Assembly: GCF_018403685.1 (NCBI RefSeq)
Contig: NZ_BOVK01000026.1
Location: 1-47,908 of the forward strand
Direction: 5' to 3'
Length of the DNA: 47,908 bases
Source: Xylanibacillus composti
GTDB taxonomy: Bacteria; Bacillota; Bacilli; Paenibacillales; K13
Positions 7,607 through 15,298 of this stretch are shown one piece after another. A model generated the notes under the pieces. The model worked only from the letters and a program-made list of their open reading frames with translations, made no database searches and was not told the origin of the DNA. The position numbers were made by a program, and so were the translations under genes. Every line of letters begins with the position of its first letter. The first letter of the stretch is position 1.

Positions 7607-10211
7607 GAAAACTCAACCGCCTTTCCTGCCGGAGCATATCCCGAAATCTGCGCTCGAACTCCGCCTGCGATTCGCGTATGGCTGACTGCACCTGCCCCCG
7701 GACATCCTGCTCGCTTCCACCAACCGCCAGTCGAATGTTCGGCGCGAAGGTGATCTGCACATTGCTGCCCGCATCATGTCCCATTAATTGGTTGACCCGG
7801 TCGAGAATCGCATGGGAGCGCGGCTTATTATTAATCGGGATAGCCGCCTCGAGCCCTGCCTCCCCGAAAATCGCCGGGCGGTCGGAGAAGCCGCCGTCGG
7901 CGAAGCCATGCATCGAATACCTCGCCGATAATGGAATACTTGGATCATCTGGTATGACACCTGTTTGTCTCCAAATTGCTTTGATGTCGATTGTTTTTGA
8001 GGGGGGCAGCATATTAAATTGCGTGTTCCATTCAGAAAGTTGTGCAATGCGGTCGTTAAACAACTTTTTCTCTTCTTCAGAAAGGTTATGATAATTCTGT
8101 GTCAATTCATCAATCGACCCGCCAAGATCAGCCTCTATCTTTTGGACCAGAGAGTCGTAATATGTTTGAAAAGTCTCTTCAGCTAATGCAATTTCTTTCC
8201 GTGTTTCTTCCCACTTTCCGTATTGTTCATTAAATGAGTCGAGAAATCTATTGGTATGAACCTCTAGGTTCCCCCAAAGCCCTTCGTATTTATTTCCGGT
8301 TTCTTCATAAATTTCTGCAGCTAGGGCGGCAAGTTGTTCATTGCGCTCCGACTCTGTCAGATTTCTGTTGTGACTGATTGCTTGTTTACGGTTATGATAG
8401 TCCAGATACTGAAAATAAGACTCCCTCGCTTCAATATAGGACTTGTCATACTTTGCGGCTTCATCGTTTAATCTATCATACTCTGTTAATAGATCTGGCA
8501 TTTTGTGAGTACTGTTGATAATTGTGTTTTCTAACTTGCGGCGCTCCATCTCTAGCACAATTTCATTTCTTTTCTGCGTATCACCAAGAACTTCCCGGAA
8601 CTTTTCGCTTTTCGCATCTTCAGCTCGAAGAATATCCGGGTTCATATCAATCAGTTCTTGCTCGACGACTGCTAATTTGCGGCGCGCTTCTGTAAGTTCT
8701 TCAGCAGGAGTTGCGGTATTAGCAATTTTATCTTTCAATCGATCATACTCATTGATTAATTCGTTTGTTCTTTTGGAGTGTTCCTTTACTGAATCATAAT
8801 TATTGAAAGCATCATTCAAGGATTCCCCCATATGAAGCAGCTCTTGCCGCGCATTCTCCTGATGTTTCTTATACGCAGACCAACCTGCCGATAAAAGACC
8901 AACGCCTGTCAGCGTCCAGCCAACAGGGCCCGAAAGCGCCCGAAGCGCCAGACTCAATACACGAACAGAGGTAGAAACCCCTCCAACCCCCGCGCCTGTC
9001 GTCGCCGCTGCCTTGCCTATCTTCGTCAGGTTGCCGATGAAGGCGGTGGCGTCCATGATGCCCTTGCCAACCTTGATCGTGCCTGCGGCAATCGCAATAC
9101 CGGCCAGCGCCTTGGCAACGTCCTCGGCGATTGCGATCATTTGCGGCCCGTTCTCGTCGAAGTACTTCACCGCTTTTTCCGCTTGCTCGATCATCTTCTC
9201 CCCGTACGGCTCAAGCACCTGAAAAAGCTGGTTCTTCAGCCGCTGCATCTTCTCGTCGATCGTCATCGTTTCGTCCGCATAGCGAGCGATGCTCCCGCTC
9301 GCGCCTTCGAAGCTTCCGGCCAGACCATCCAGAGCCAACGAGCCGTTGCGAACGGTCGCCACCAGCTGCTCTGCGCTTTCTTTGCCGAACACTTCCGTTG
9401 CGACCGTCAGTGCGTCTGTCGAGGTTTCCGCGTCCCGCATAGCTTGAATGGTCTTGGCCAGCTCCTGGCGGGAATCCTTCTGCTCGCCTGCCCACTGCTG
9501 GAAGCTCTTGTTCAGTCCAGGCATCACCTTGGAGACAGTAATCCCCTGCGCGTGCAAGCGACCGAACAGATCCGCCGTCTCCTCAATGCTGAACCCGGCA
9601 AGCTGCATGCCGGCGCCGTAGCTGTTCAAGTCTGAGGCCAGCTTGCCGAAGCCGATGCCGGCATCCTGCGAAATCTTGAACATCCCGTCAAGAATGGCCC
9701 CTGCATCCTCGGCCGGGCGCTGCCACAGCGCAAGTACATTTCCGAATGCCTCGGCATTGCCGGCTGCATCCTCCTTCAGCATGCGGGAAAGGTCGAGAAT
9801 TTGCCGGGTCAGCGCATGCATGACATCGCCGGAAGCGTTCGTCAGATTATCCAGATGTGCGATTACACCTGCCACTTCACCAGTTGAGTTCGGCACTTCA
9901 TTCATAACGGACCGGAACTGCTTTTCCAACGCCTGCAGCTGCCTGCCGGTTGCTCCGGTGCTGATTTGGATGGACTTCACCGCCTGCTCGTAGTCGCTGG
10001 CGGTTTTCCATGCCGCCGCTCCTGCCTGCATGGCAATCGCTGTCAACCCACCGCCTAATTTCTTGGCATAAGCCTCCGCACTTTTGGCAGCCTTGTCCAA
10101 TTCGGAATCGGCATGACCAAGGCCCGCCAACAGTGTCTTCAGCTCGTCCGAGAAACCTTTGACGGCATCTTGAAGCTTCAGAATGGTCTCAATTTCTTTG
10201 CTGTTGGGCAT
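7599..10211 (-). CDS. Phage tail tape measure protein
   Basis: 870 residues, starting MPNSKEIETILKLQDAVKGF at ATG 10209-10211 behind GGAGGGAACGAAC; the longer frame to 10256 has no such site. The N-terminal third is a TP901-type core (YEQAVKSIQISTGATGRQLQ, LYGAGM-like LNSYGAGMQLAGFS), followed by alanine/glycine-rich hydrophobic segments near residues 375-465 and a long charged coiled coil (about 440-745). The end carries FADGGFSDRPAIFGEAGLEA, a usual tape-measure C-terminal motif. It sets tail length. The coiled-coil part (about 7920-8880) is distinctly AT-rich against GC-rich flanks, so it looks recombinant. Confidence 0.93.
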   Translation of the reverse strand: MPNSKEIETILKLQDAVKGFSDELKTLLAGLGHADSELDKAAKSAEAYAKKLGGGLTAIAMQAGAAAWKTASDYEQAVKSIQISTGATGRQLQALEKQFRSVMNEVPNSTGEVAGVIAHLDNLTNASGDVMHALTRQILDLSRMLKEDAAGNAEAFGNVLALWQRPAEDAGAILDGMFKISQDAGIGFGKLASDLNSYGAGMQLAGFSIEETADLFGRLHAQGITVSKVMPGLNKSFQQWAGEQKDSRQELAKTIQAMRDAETSTDALTVATEVFGKESAEQLVATVRNGSLALDGLAGSFEGASGSIARYADETMTIDEKMQRLKNQLFQVLEPYGEKMIEQAEKAVKYFDENGPQMIAIAEDVAKALAGIAIAAGTIKVGKGIMDATAFIGNLTKIGKAAATTGAGVGGVSTSVRVLSLALRALSGPVGWTLTGVGLLSAGWSAYKKHQENARQELLHMGESLNDAFNNYDSVKEHSKRTNELINEYDRLKDKIANTATPAEELTEARRKLAVVEQELIDMNPDILRAEDAKSEKFREVLGDTQKRNEIVLEMERRKLENTIINSTHKMPDLLTEYDRLNDEAAKYDKSYIEARESYFQYLDYHNRKQAISHNRNLTESERNEQLAALAAEIYEETGNKYEGLWGNLEVHTNRFLDSFNEQYGKWEETRKEIALAEETFQTYYDSLVQKIEADLGGSIDELTQNYHNLSEEEKKLFNDRIAQLSEWNTQFNMLPPSKTIDIKAIWRQTGVIPDDPSIPLSARYSMHGFADGGFSDRPAIFGEAGLEAAIPINNKPRSHAILDRVNQLMGHDAGSNVQITFAPNIRLAVGGSEQDVRGQVQSAIRESQAEFERRFRDMLRQERRLSFHV

Positions 10212-10664
10212 GTTCGTTCCCTCCTTTCCCGCGAATACGTGAGATGCTGTCTGCATATTCGCTCAGCTCGCTTAACGGCTGCGCCACAAAATACGAAATT
10301 GGCGTGTGCGTAATCATGGACAAGAACACCAGCACATCCCGAATTGGGGTGCGGCTCAGTCCACACCGAGCAAAAAATTTTGCACCCGCAGCGTGAGCCT
10401 GGAGAAATCCGAGGCGTTGATCTTCTTCACCAATTCAATCGGCACACCGGCTGCTCTTGCTGCGATATAGGCTTGAAACAGCTTGCTCGTTTCCTTGACG
10501 AAAGGATTCTCGCCTGTCTCTGCGACAAACTGCCGTTCGGAGGCAATGATGTCGTCTGCAGACAAAGCGGCAAAATTCAGTTGGAGCGCTTCTACTTGCT
10601 TGCCTTCAAATTCAACAGGGTAGCGAAGCGAAAACTCGCTACCCTGAACCTTTTGTTCTGCCAT
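10189..10664 (-). CDS. Tail assembly chaperone E-E' made by -1 frameshift
   Basis: The E frame contains TTTTTTG at 10377-10371, read in zero frame as AAT TTT TTG, i.e. the classic T TTT TTG slippery heptamer that P2 uses between E and E'. Slipping back one base opens 60 codons (GCT CGG TGT ...) ending at TGA 10189-10191, with LSRTPIRDVLVFLSMITHTP and QPLSELSEYADSI resembling E' products. The fusion would be about 158 residues, and E' ends 23 bases inside the tape-measure gene, the usual layout. E' has no start codon of its own with a ribosome site. The frameshift is inferred from sequence and family precedent. Confidence 0.8.
10356..10664 (-). CDS. Tail assembly chaperone E (gpE/XkdN-like)
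   Basis: 102 residues, MAEQKVQGSEFSLRYPVEFE, then LNFAALSADDIIASERQFVA and a C-terminal helix SDFSRLTLRVQNFLLGVD, the phage TAC pattern. Such chaperones coat the tape measure during tube assembly. ATG 10662-10664 is preceded by GGGAGGAG. This is the zero-frame product; the frameshifted form is listed separately. Confidence 0.88.
   Translation of the reverse strand: MAEQKVQGSEFSLRYPVEFEGKQVEALQLNFAALSADDIIASERQFVAETGENPFVKETSKLFQAYIAARAAGVPIELVKKINASDFSRLTLRVQNFLLGVD
10371..10377 (-). promoter_or_regulatory. T TTT TTG ribosomal slippery heptamer
   Basis: On the minus strand TTTTTTG lies six codons before the E stop, in the frame needed for tandem -1 slippage. A zero-frame stop follows 15 bases later. 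Confidence 0.8.
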
Positions 10665-10678
10665 CTGGTTTCTCCTCC

Positions 10679-11200
10679 CTACATCCCGAGCTGTTGACGG
10701 ACGTCGGCAAGCTGATCCTCGCCGTCGATCACGCATTTGAAGTTGAACTTGTCGATTTCCAGCACGTTCCGTCCATCGATATCAATCTTTAAATAGGTCA
10801 GCTCAAATTCGTTGGTAGAATTCGTCGCTGTTCCCGGCGCCAGGCTGCCGAGTGCTCCTGTCTTGGGAATCGCCTTCACGGCAACCGTAAAGCCGGCAGA
10901 TTTGTACTCGCCAGTAGCGGTATCGTACATCTGCTGGGCCCCTCTGAAGGTCAGCGCATGCGACTTCGGCTGAAACAGGTTGACACCCGGTCTGGCCAGT
11001 GTCCGCCAGTTCAGCGTGCAAGTCATGCTGCCGTAATGTCCCAGGGTCGGGCTGTCTACCTCGCCCGCAATGCCTGCACCGCTGACCGTTTCGGTCATGG
11101 CGGCGATGGATGGCAAGTCTACACTGGCTGTTCCAAGCCATTCCTTGCCATCCCGGTAAACGGAGAAGTTGATTAATTTTTCAGGGATTTGTCTGCTCAT
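10679..11200 (-). CDS. Major tail tube protein (P2 FII-like/XkdM)
   Basis: 173 residues: MSRQIPEKLINFSVYRDGKE, LPSIAAMTETVSGAGIAGEV and DSPTLGHYGSMTCTLNWRTL, the phage_tube pattern of contractile tails; the C-terminal YLKIDIDGRNVLEIDKFNFK is likewise conserved. It polymerises into the inner tube. ATG follows AAGGAGACGAATACC. It sits 20 bases behind the sheath gene, which it normally accompanies. Confidence 0.93.
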   Translation of the reverse strand: MSRQIPEKLINFSVYRDGKEWLGTASVDLPSIAAMTETVSGAGIAGEVDSPTLGHYGSMTCTLNWRTLARPGVNLFQPKSHALTFRGAQQMYDTATGEYKSAGFTVAVKAIPKTGALGSLAPGTATNSTNEFELTYLKIDIDGRNVLEIDKFNFKCVIDGEDQLADVRQQLGM

Positions 11201-11220
11201 GGTATTCGTCTCCTTCCTAA

Positions 11221-12663
11221 TTAGGCGAACAGTCCGCTCAAATATTGGGGATCATACTCGACGACAAAATCAATTTCCTTGGCTGGAGAAGGCGGTGTCA
11301 CGTACACATGGAATTTGACGATGCCATCGGCCAGAGCGGCATCCGGATTCTCCGACGCCAAAAACTCCACACGGCCTCCAAGGATGTTGCCAGCCGCAGC
11401 CAGACCATTCAGCCACAAATTCAGGCTGTCCGTGACGGCTTCAACCAATCGGCGGGTAATCGGCGCATCCACCTGCTGCCAGAAGGTCAGAATGATCGTA
11501 TTTTGAATCCAGTCCATCATGCGGCGCACCGGAATGAAGGCATCCTTCGGGTCCGTGTTGGCCGGATAAACGCCCGTCCGGTTGCCCCATGCCCGCCAGC
11601 CGCCAATCCAGTTGAGCGCGGTGACAATGCCTTCTCCGTTCAGGTAGTTGGCTTGGTCTTGTCCAAGCAGCACCTCCGTGCCATCGGCAAGCTGCGCCCC
11701 ATCCGCCTGAAGGGATTGGTTCGACGGCGAAACATACGGCACATTGCCATTGCCCGCATCCGTCACCGCCATGACCCCCGCCAGCTGTGTAGACATGTGG
11801 TAGGAACGGCCTCCGAGGCTCAGCTTCGGCCAGCTGTTGATTTGTCGCTCCGACGTGTAGCTATTCAAGTTTTTCCACTCAGGCACGTCACTGTAAGAGG
11901 TGACGATATCTGATGGAATGTCCGTCAGCGCCAAGCACTTGAAGCTGCCGTTGATGTTCCCGGCCTTGGCGGTCATAACCGCCGCTACATCAGCGTGATG
12001 CGAAAATCCCGGAGCCAGCACCATGCCAGGGACAATCCGGTATTTCGGGAACACTTGGTTGAGCAGCTCCAAGCCGGTCGGCTTGCCTTCGCCGTCAATC
12101 CCTCCGATCAGGTCATCAGCTGTAACCGCCGACGGATCGAGCTTGTCGAAGTCGAGAGAGAGAGCTTCGCCGGCTGTCATGGAACCGCCAACGATTCGCT
12201 GTACGATGAGGTGGCCTTCCTTATCAAAATCGACACTATAATCCGTTCCCTCCGCATAAGTGACGGCCCCGTCATCGGATTTCACAACGACCGACGCCAG
12301 CACAATGCCGGATTGCTTCACGACAGCAATGTCGTTTTGCAATGTTGCCGGCACATTCGCCTCGCTCGTCCTCATCGTATCCGGGTCCAGCACGTTGATC
12401 AGGATCGCCGGGGACGATTGATACGTACCGAAATACGAGTACATGAACTCGCAAAGAGTAAACCGCCAATCATCGGAATATCCGAATGCCTCCACGGCTT
12501 CTTGGTAGGTATGGCAAAGAATCGGCTCATGTACCGGGACCTTCTCCCTTCGCGACATATGAACCGGTGCGCTGCCGAATACGACGGGCACCGTGCCGGA
12601 TTGCACCGCCGGCAAAATGGATGTAGGAATTTCAGAGGTATAAACACCATGTTGGTAGCTCAT
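11221..12663 (-). CDS. Contractile tail sheath protein (P2 FI-like/XkdK)
   Basis: 480 residues, MSYQHGVYTSEIPTSILPAV at the start, with GTVPVVFGSAPVHMSRREKV and the C-terminal AWGNRTGVYPANTDPKDAFI, DWIQNTIILTFWQQVDAPIT and VEYDPQYLSGLFA, all characteristic of FI-type sheath proteins. It contracts and drives the tube through the target envelope. This protein is what makes the element R-type rather than flexible. The start has an AAGGACG site about ten bases upstream. Confidence 0.95.
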   Translation of the reverse strand: MSYQHGVYTSEIPTSILPAVQSGTVPVVFGSAPVHMSRREKVPVHEPILCHTYQEAVEAFGYSDDWRFTLCEFMYSYFGTYQSSPAILINVLDPDTMRTSEANVPATLQNDIAVVKQSGIVLASVVVKSDDGAVTYAEGTDYSVDFDKEGHLIVQRIVGGSMTAGEALSLDFDKLDPSAVTADDLIGGIDGEGKPTGLELLNQVFPKYRIVPGMVLAPGFSHHADVAAVMTAKAGNINGSFKCLALTDIPSDIVTSYSDVPEWKNLNSYTSERQINSWPKLSLGGRSYHMSTQLAGVMAVTDAGNGNVPYVSPSNQSLQADGAQLADGTEVLLGQDQANYLNGEGIVTALNWIGGWRAWGNRTGVYPANTDPKDAFIPVRRMMDWIQNTIILTFWQQVDAPITRRLVEAVTDSLNLWLNGLAAAGNILGGRVEFLASENPDAALADGIVKFHVYVTPPSPAKEIDFVVEYDPQYLSGLFA

Positions 12664-12664
12664 G

Positions 12665-12982
12665 CTACTTCACGTCCTTTCGAAGTTGGTGGTAAGCTTT
12701 GTTTTCTAACGTGCCGGTTCGTTCCATCCGTTCCGCTGCAGCGCCAATCTGGCTGATTGACACGATCAGCCGCCGAATCTCCGGCTGTTTGTCGATCATC
12801 TGCCGCACAGGCGGCGGCACTTCATCCCGGAACACCGTATACTGCGCCAAGCCGCGCAAATTGGGTCCGATATAAATCACGGATCTGGACGACCTTCGCT
12901 GCCTTGCGCGTTTCTGCGGTTGCTTTCGTCTTTTCGCTTTGTCCAGAACTTCACGGCTGGCAGCTTCCTGCGATTCAGTCAA
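12665..12982 (-). CDS. Small basic protein upstream of the sheath gene
   Basis: 105 residues. The N-terminal 35 are strongly basic (KAKRRKQPQKRARQRRSSRS), then VIYIGPNLRGLAQYTVFRDE. It begins with TTG (12980-12982) seven bases behind AGGAGGTG, overlapping the previous gene by eight bases. It ends one base before the sheath ATG. In P2-like Gram-positive cassettes a small protein often occupies this position, but I recognise no named family. Confidence 0.75.
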   Translation of the reverse strand: MTESQEAASREVLDKAKRRKQPQKRARQRRSSRSVIYIGPNLRGLAQYTVFRDEVPPPVRQMIDKQPEIRRLIVSISQIGAAAERMERTGTLENKAYHQLRKDVK

Positions 12983-13496
12983 AGAGATGCACCTCCTCCA
13001 ATATGGGCATTATACTTTGCACAGCCCAGGTAGATTTCGCTTTGCCAATCCAATAATCGGGCGGTTGTTCCCAGGAGATTTCCCATTCATATGGCTTCTC
13101 GATGGCGAACTTCCCGTCCAGAATGTACTGCCGGAACAGCGACGTCCGCACATGCTCCATCAGGTTGAGCAGCTCGTACCCTTCCGTCAGGCTCTCGCAG
13201 CCTGCGTCCGTCCCCCTGCGACAGATGCCGAAGACAAACTCGATATCCACCGTGGACGAGAGCGCTGCCGGGGCATCCGCAGGAGCAGCATCCTCCCTGT
13301 CCGCTCCCCTTGCCGGACGTACGCAAATGTACGGATACGAGATCCCTTCCGGGTTGGCTGGATCGGGAAAGGGAAGATCCCAGTCGAATACCTTAGGCGC
13401 CTGGCTGTCATCTTCTGTCCCTGGATCAAATGCGAATCTTGAAGTCTGCTGCTCCAGAAATCGGCGAATGGCTCTCAATAGTAAAAATGCTGTCAT
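12975..13496 (-). CDS. Putative tail completion/terminator-position protein
   Basis: 173 residues, beginning MTAFLLLRAIRRFLEQQTSR at ATG 13494-13496, behind AGGAGGTGATCGCAGG. Features are PEGISYPYICVRPARGADRE and ESLTEGYELLNLMEHVRTSL. It precedes the sheath gene, where P2-like phages place neck or tail completion proteins, so a tail-terminator role is plausible. No catalytic motif or membrane segment is seen. Placement rather than recognised homology supports the call. Confidence 0.7.
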   Translation of the reverse strand: MTAFLLLRAIRRFLEQQTSRFAFDPGTEDDSQAPKVFDWDLPFPDPANPEGISYPYICVRPARGADREDAAPADAPAALSSTVDIEFVFGICRRGTDAGCESLTEGYELLNLMEHVRTSLFRQYILDGKFAIEKPYEWEISWEQPPDYWIGKAKSTWAVQSIMPILEEVHLFD

Positions 13497-13503
13497 CCTG
13501 CGA

Positions 13504-13563
13504 TCACCTCCTGCATGCATGCTTCAATAACCCGGCAGCGCGCTTGCGCTGGAAAGCTAACAT
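13504..13563 (-). CDS. 19-residue basic leader-like ORF
   Basis: ATG (13561-13563) has an excellent AAAGGAGGTGACGG site. The frame reads MLAFQRKRAAGLLKHACRR and ends in a TGA that lies inside the AGGAGGTGA ribosome site of the next gene, ten bases before its ATG. This layout suits a translationally coupled leader peptide; whether the peptide itself has a role is unknown. Confidence 0.45.
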   Translation of the reverse strand: MLAFQRKRAAGLLKHACRR

Positions 13564-13618
13564 CGTCCGTCACCTCCTTTCAAGCGTTAGCAAGCGTCTA
13601 GCCATCTGCAAAATGCGA

Positions 13619-13807
13619 TCATGCTCCATTCCTTGCAAAGCTATAAAGCAATAGCAGCTGCTTGACCTCGCCAATGCCCTCGGCAAACAAGAAAGCCACC
13701 CCATAAGGAGCGGCTCCACTTCGTTCGCTTCTCTCTATCTGGCACACTATCATCTTAAAACGGATTTCCTGTTCAAATCCGCCACCTTCCCGCCAAGTTA
13801 ATTCCAA
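13619..13807 (-). CDS. Possible small tail-operon protein (uncertain)
   Basis: An open frame overlapping the end of the activator gene. From TTG 13805-13807 it reads 62 residues, with ELTWREGGGFEQEIRFKMIV and FLFAEGIGEVKQLLLLYSFA, a composition that looks protein-like rather than random. No strong ribosome site precedes it, though it could be coupled to the upstream gene by overlap with its stop. It may be a genuine small gene or a decayed one. I could not place it in a family. Confidence 0.35.
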   Translation of the reverse strand: MELTWREGGGFEQEIRFKMIVCQIERSERSGAAPYGVAFLFAEGIGEVKQLLLLYSFARNGA

Positions 13808-14226
13808 CCGAGCATTTCTGCTACTTCCTGTACGAATTGGCGGCGCCACCTGCTATAGGTGCGCTCGCTGATATGAAGCTTCTGACAGACGCCGATTGCG
13901 GTGAGGCGTTGAGGGGAGGTCCAGTACTTGACGCGGACGAACTCCTGCTTCACTTCCGGCAGTTGATTGTACACCTGTTCTATCACACTGGACACGCGCT
14001 CCATATGCATCAGCTTGGCGTGACCGGCCAGCCTGACCGCCATTTGCCCGGTTGGATCTCCAGGCAGTCTGCCGGCTTTTGTACTGCTTAGGTCCCGCGA
14101 CTCCTCATGGAATGGGGTCAAGATCTCCTCGCGCAAGCGAGTCATTTCCCGTTCCCGTAAGGGGTAGGCATACAGCTCTGCCTCAACGTGGCGGAATACG
14201 TCCTTATGCAGCTTGGTCTCGTTCAT
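13798..14226 (-). CDS. RinA/ArpU-like phage transcriptional activator
   Basis: 142 residues, MNETKLHKDVFRHVEAELYA first. The central LAGHAKLMHMERVSSVIEQV and the C-terminal helix-turn-helix LTAIGVCQKLHISERTYSRW RRQF fit the RinA/ArpU group of small phage late activators, which switch on packaging or tail operons. ATG 14224-14226 follows GAGGTGAAGGAAC. As first gene of the leftward operon it probably stimulates the tail genes, perhaps from a site near 13570-13800. Confidence 0.75.
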   Translation of the reverse strand: MNETKLHKDVFRHVEAELYAYPLREREMTRLREEILTPFHEESRDLSSTKAGRLPGDPTGQMAVRLAGHAKLMHMERVSSVIEQVYNQLPEVKQEFVRVKYWTSPQRLTAIGVCQKLHISERTYSRWRRQFVQEVAEMLGWN

Positions 14227-14345
14227 GTTCCTTCACCTCATCTTGATATTTGTTGATTCTTCGCCCCCGGATAAACCGCATGCAGCGCGCTGACAAAGCC
14301 TATGTCATGCCGAGCCAGTCTTTGTGTTCATTGGGAATGATTTTT

Positions 14346-14374
14346 TAGATAAATAATTTATCCAAAATGAGCAA
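14346..14374 (-). promoter_or_regulatory. Leftward promoter overlapped by operator O1
   Basis: Read on the minus strand: TTGCTC (14374-14369), 17-base spacer, TATCTA (14351-14346). Operator O1 overlaps the -10 hexamer. Possible second leftward promoter for the activator gene. Confidence 0.4.
14348..14362. promoter_or_regulatory. Operator O1, 15-bp palindrome
   Basis: GATAAATAATTTATC is a perfect 7+1+7 palindrome. Two related 15-mers occur at 14427 and 14519. Likely bound by the divergent Xre repressor. Confidence 0.6.
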
Positions 14375-14388
14375 AAAGAGAGGGTTGC

Positions 14389-14418
14389 TTGACTGTATCC
14401 AGCTCCCCAACCTATACT
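14389..14418 (+). promoter_or_regulatory. SigA-type promoter of the Xre repressor gene
   Basis: TTGACT (14389-14394), 18-base spacer, TATACT (14413-14418). Transcription would start near 14425, directly before operator O2, giving a 150-base leader and an autoregulatory layout. Confidence 0.6.
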
Positions 14419-14426
14419 ATTCGTAC

Positions 14427-14441
14427 GATAATTTATTTATC
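14427..14441. promoter_or_regulatory. Operator O2, 15-bp near-palindrome
   Basis: GATAATTTATTTATC, same GATAA...TTATC form and length as O1, at the predicted start of the xre transcript. Confidence 0.55.
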
Positions 14442-14488
14442 TATCGGCAGATAATTGGCGAACACCCCCACCTAACGAATGAATAAAG

Positions 14489-14502
14489 CGAACAATTGTT
14501 CG
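14489..14502. promoter_or_regulatory. LexA-type SOS box
   Basis: CGAACAATTGTTCG is a perfect 14-bp palindrome and differs from the Gram-positive LexA (DinR) consensus CGAACATATGTTCG at only the two central bases. It lies at about +1 to +14 of the leftward promoter TTGACG-N18-TATAAT. Confidence 0.65.
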
Positions 14503-14509
14503 TATTTCC

Positions 14510-14539
14510 ATTATAGGAGATAAGTATATTATCCGTCAA
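14510..14539 (-). promoter_or_regulatory. Main leftward promoter of the tail operon (candidate)
   Basis: Minus strand: TTGACG (14539-14534), 18-base spacer, TATAAT (14515-14510). Operator O3 fills the spacer and the SOS box lies at the start point, so both the Xre repressor and LexA could close it. Confidence 0.6.
14519..14533. promoter_or_regulatory. Operator O3, 15-bp near-palindrome
   Basis: GATAAGTATATTATC, third member of the GATAA...TTATC set, inside the spacer of the leftward promoter. Confidence 0.55.
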
Positions 14540-14575
14540 GGCAAACTGGACTTTTTTTGAGAAGGTGGAAGGCGT

Positions 14576-15082
14576 ATGGATTTTGCCTCGAAATTGACGA
14601 AGCTGCGCGAGCAATCGGGCCTGTCCCAATATGAAGTTTCGGAACGGCTCGGGATTAAGCGCCCCCGCTACAATGCATGGGAGCAAGGGATTTCCAAACC
14701 GCGAGCGGACATGATCCACCGGGTAGCCGCTTTGTTTCATGTATCTATCGATTATTTGCTCGGACAGCCGGAAGATGCCGCTGACATGCACGAGAAGCTG
14801 TCCACCGTAGGCGAGCTGTTTCAAGCTCACGGGTTCACCGTAAAGCTTGATTTGCACTCCGGCAATGAGCAAGAAGAGACAGAGATTGCGGGGGCAGACG
14901 GCAGGACCTTACTGAAAGTCAAGGTAAGCGAACTGCTGTTCCATGCCGAAACTGTATTGAGTCAGGTCAAAAACATAGCGGCAGCAGAGGAGGAAGACTG
15001 GACAGAAGAAGAACAGAACATGATCGAAGCCTATAAGAAGTTTTTACGCTCCCAACGCAAGCAACGACCGGAAAATTCTTGA
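14576..15082 (+). CDS. Xre/CI-like repressor of the tail cassette
   Basis: 168 residues. Residues 1-65 are an HTH_3 domain (LREQSGLSQYEVSERLGIKR, then RYNAWEQGISKPRADMIHRV). The rest is acidic and predicted helical, with no S24 peptidase motif, so unlike lambda CI it would not self-cleave; no ImmA-type protease gene is adjacent. ATG follows GAAGGTGGAAGGCGT. Divergent from the activator/tail operon with three operator-like sites between, it is the likely prophage-state repressor, comparable in position to PBSX Xre. Confidence 0.85.
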   Translation: MDFASKLTKLREQSGLSQYEVSERLGIKRPRYNAWEQGISKPRADMIHRVAALFHVSIDYLLGQPEDAADMHEKLSTVGELFQAHGFTVKLDLHSGNEQEETEIAGADGRTLLKVKVSELLFHAETVLSQVKNIAAAEEEDWTEEEQNMIEAYKKFLRSQRKQRPENS

Positions 15083-15298
15083 GTCCCAAAAAAACTAACC
15101 GATTACATTCCTTTCATCGTGTCGCCGGAACTAAGTTATGATCAATCTCAGTCCTTTCATCGAATTGCTGGATGCAAATTAATATCAATCAAAAATGGAG
15201 GTGCTGGAGTGCTCAGGCTATCTGCCAGCCATGCGGAACCCGTTTGCCTGTCTGGATCCGGATGGCTCTATGAATCAGCTGGGCATTCGCAAACAAAT

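Larger units (their letters stand above)
303..15082. mobile_element. Headless contractile phage-tail (tailocin-like) cassette
   Basis: A leftward run of overlapping genes matches the tail half of P2/PBSX-type elements: sheath, tube, E/E' chaperone, tape measure, X, D, V, U, W, J, I and fibres, preceded by a RinA/ArpU-like activator and a divergent Xre repressor. No terminase, portal, protease, capsid or integrase genes are present between the regulators and the sheath gene, where a phage would carry its head genes. I infer an R-type tailocin or PBSX-like defective element. Its left boundary is uncertain because the window begins 300 bases beyond the last gene, and no attachment-site repeats were recognised. 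Confidence 0.8.

Noticed and set aside
10178-10366. Open frame between the tail chaperone and tape measure on the minus strand
   Set aside because: It is a different frame from E' (stop 10178 rather than 10189), has no ribosome site and a cysteine/arginine-rich translation; the -1 E' frame explains the interval better.
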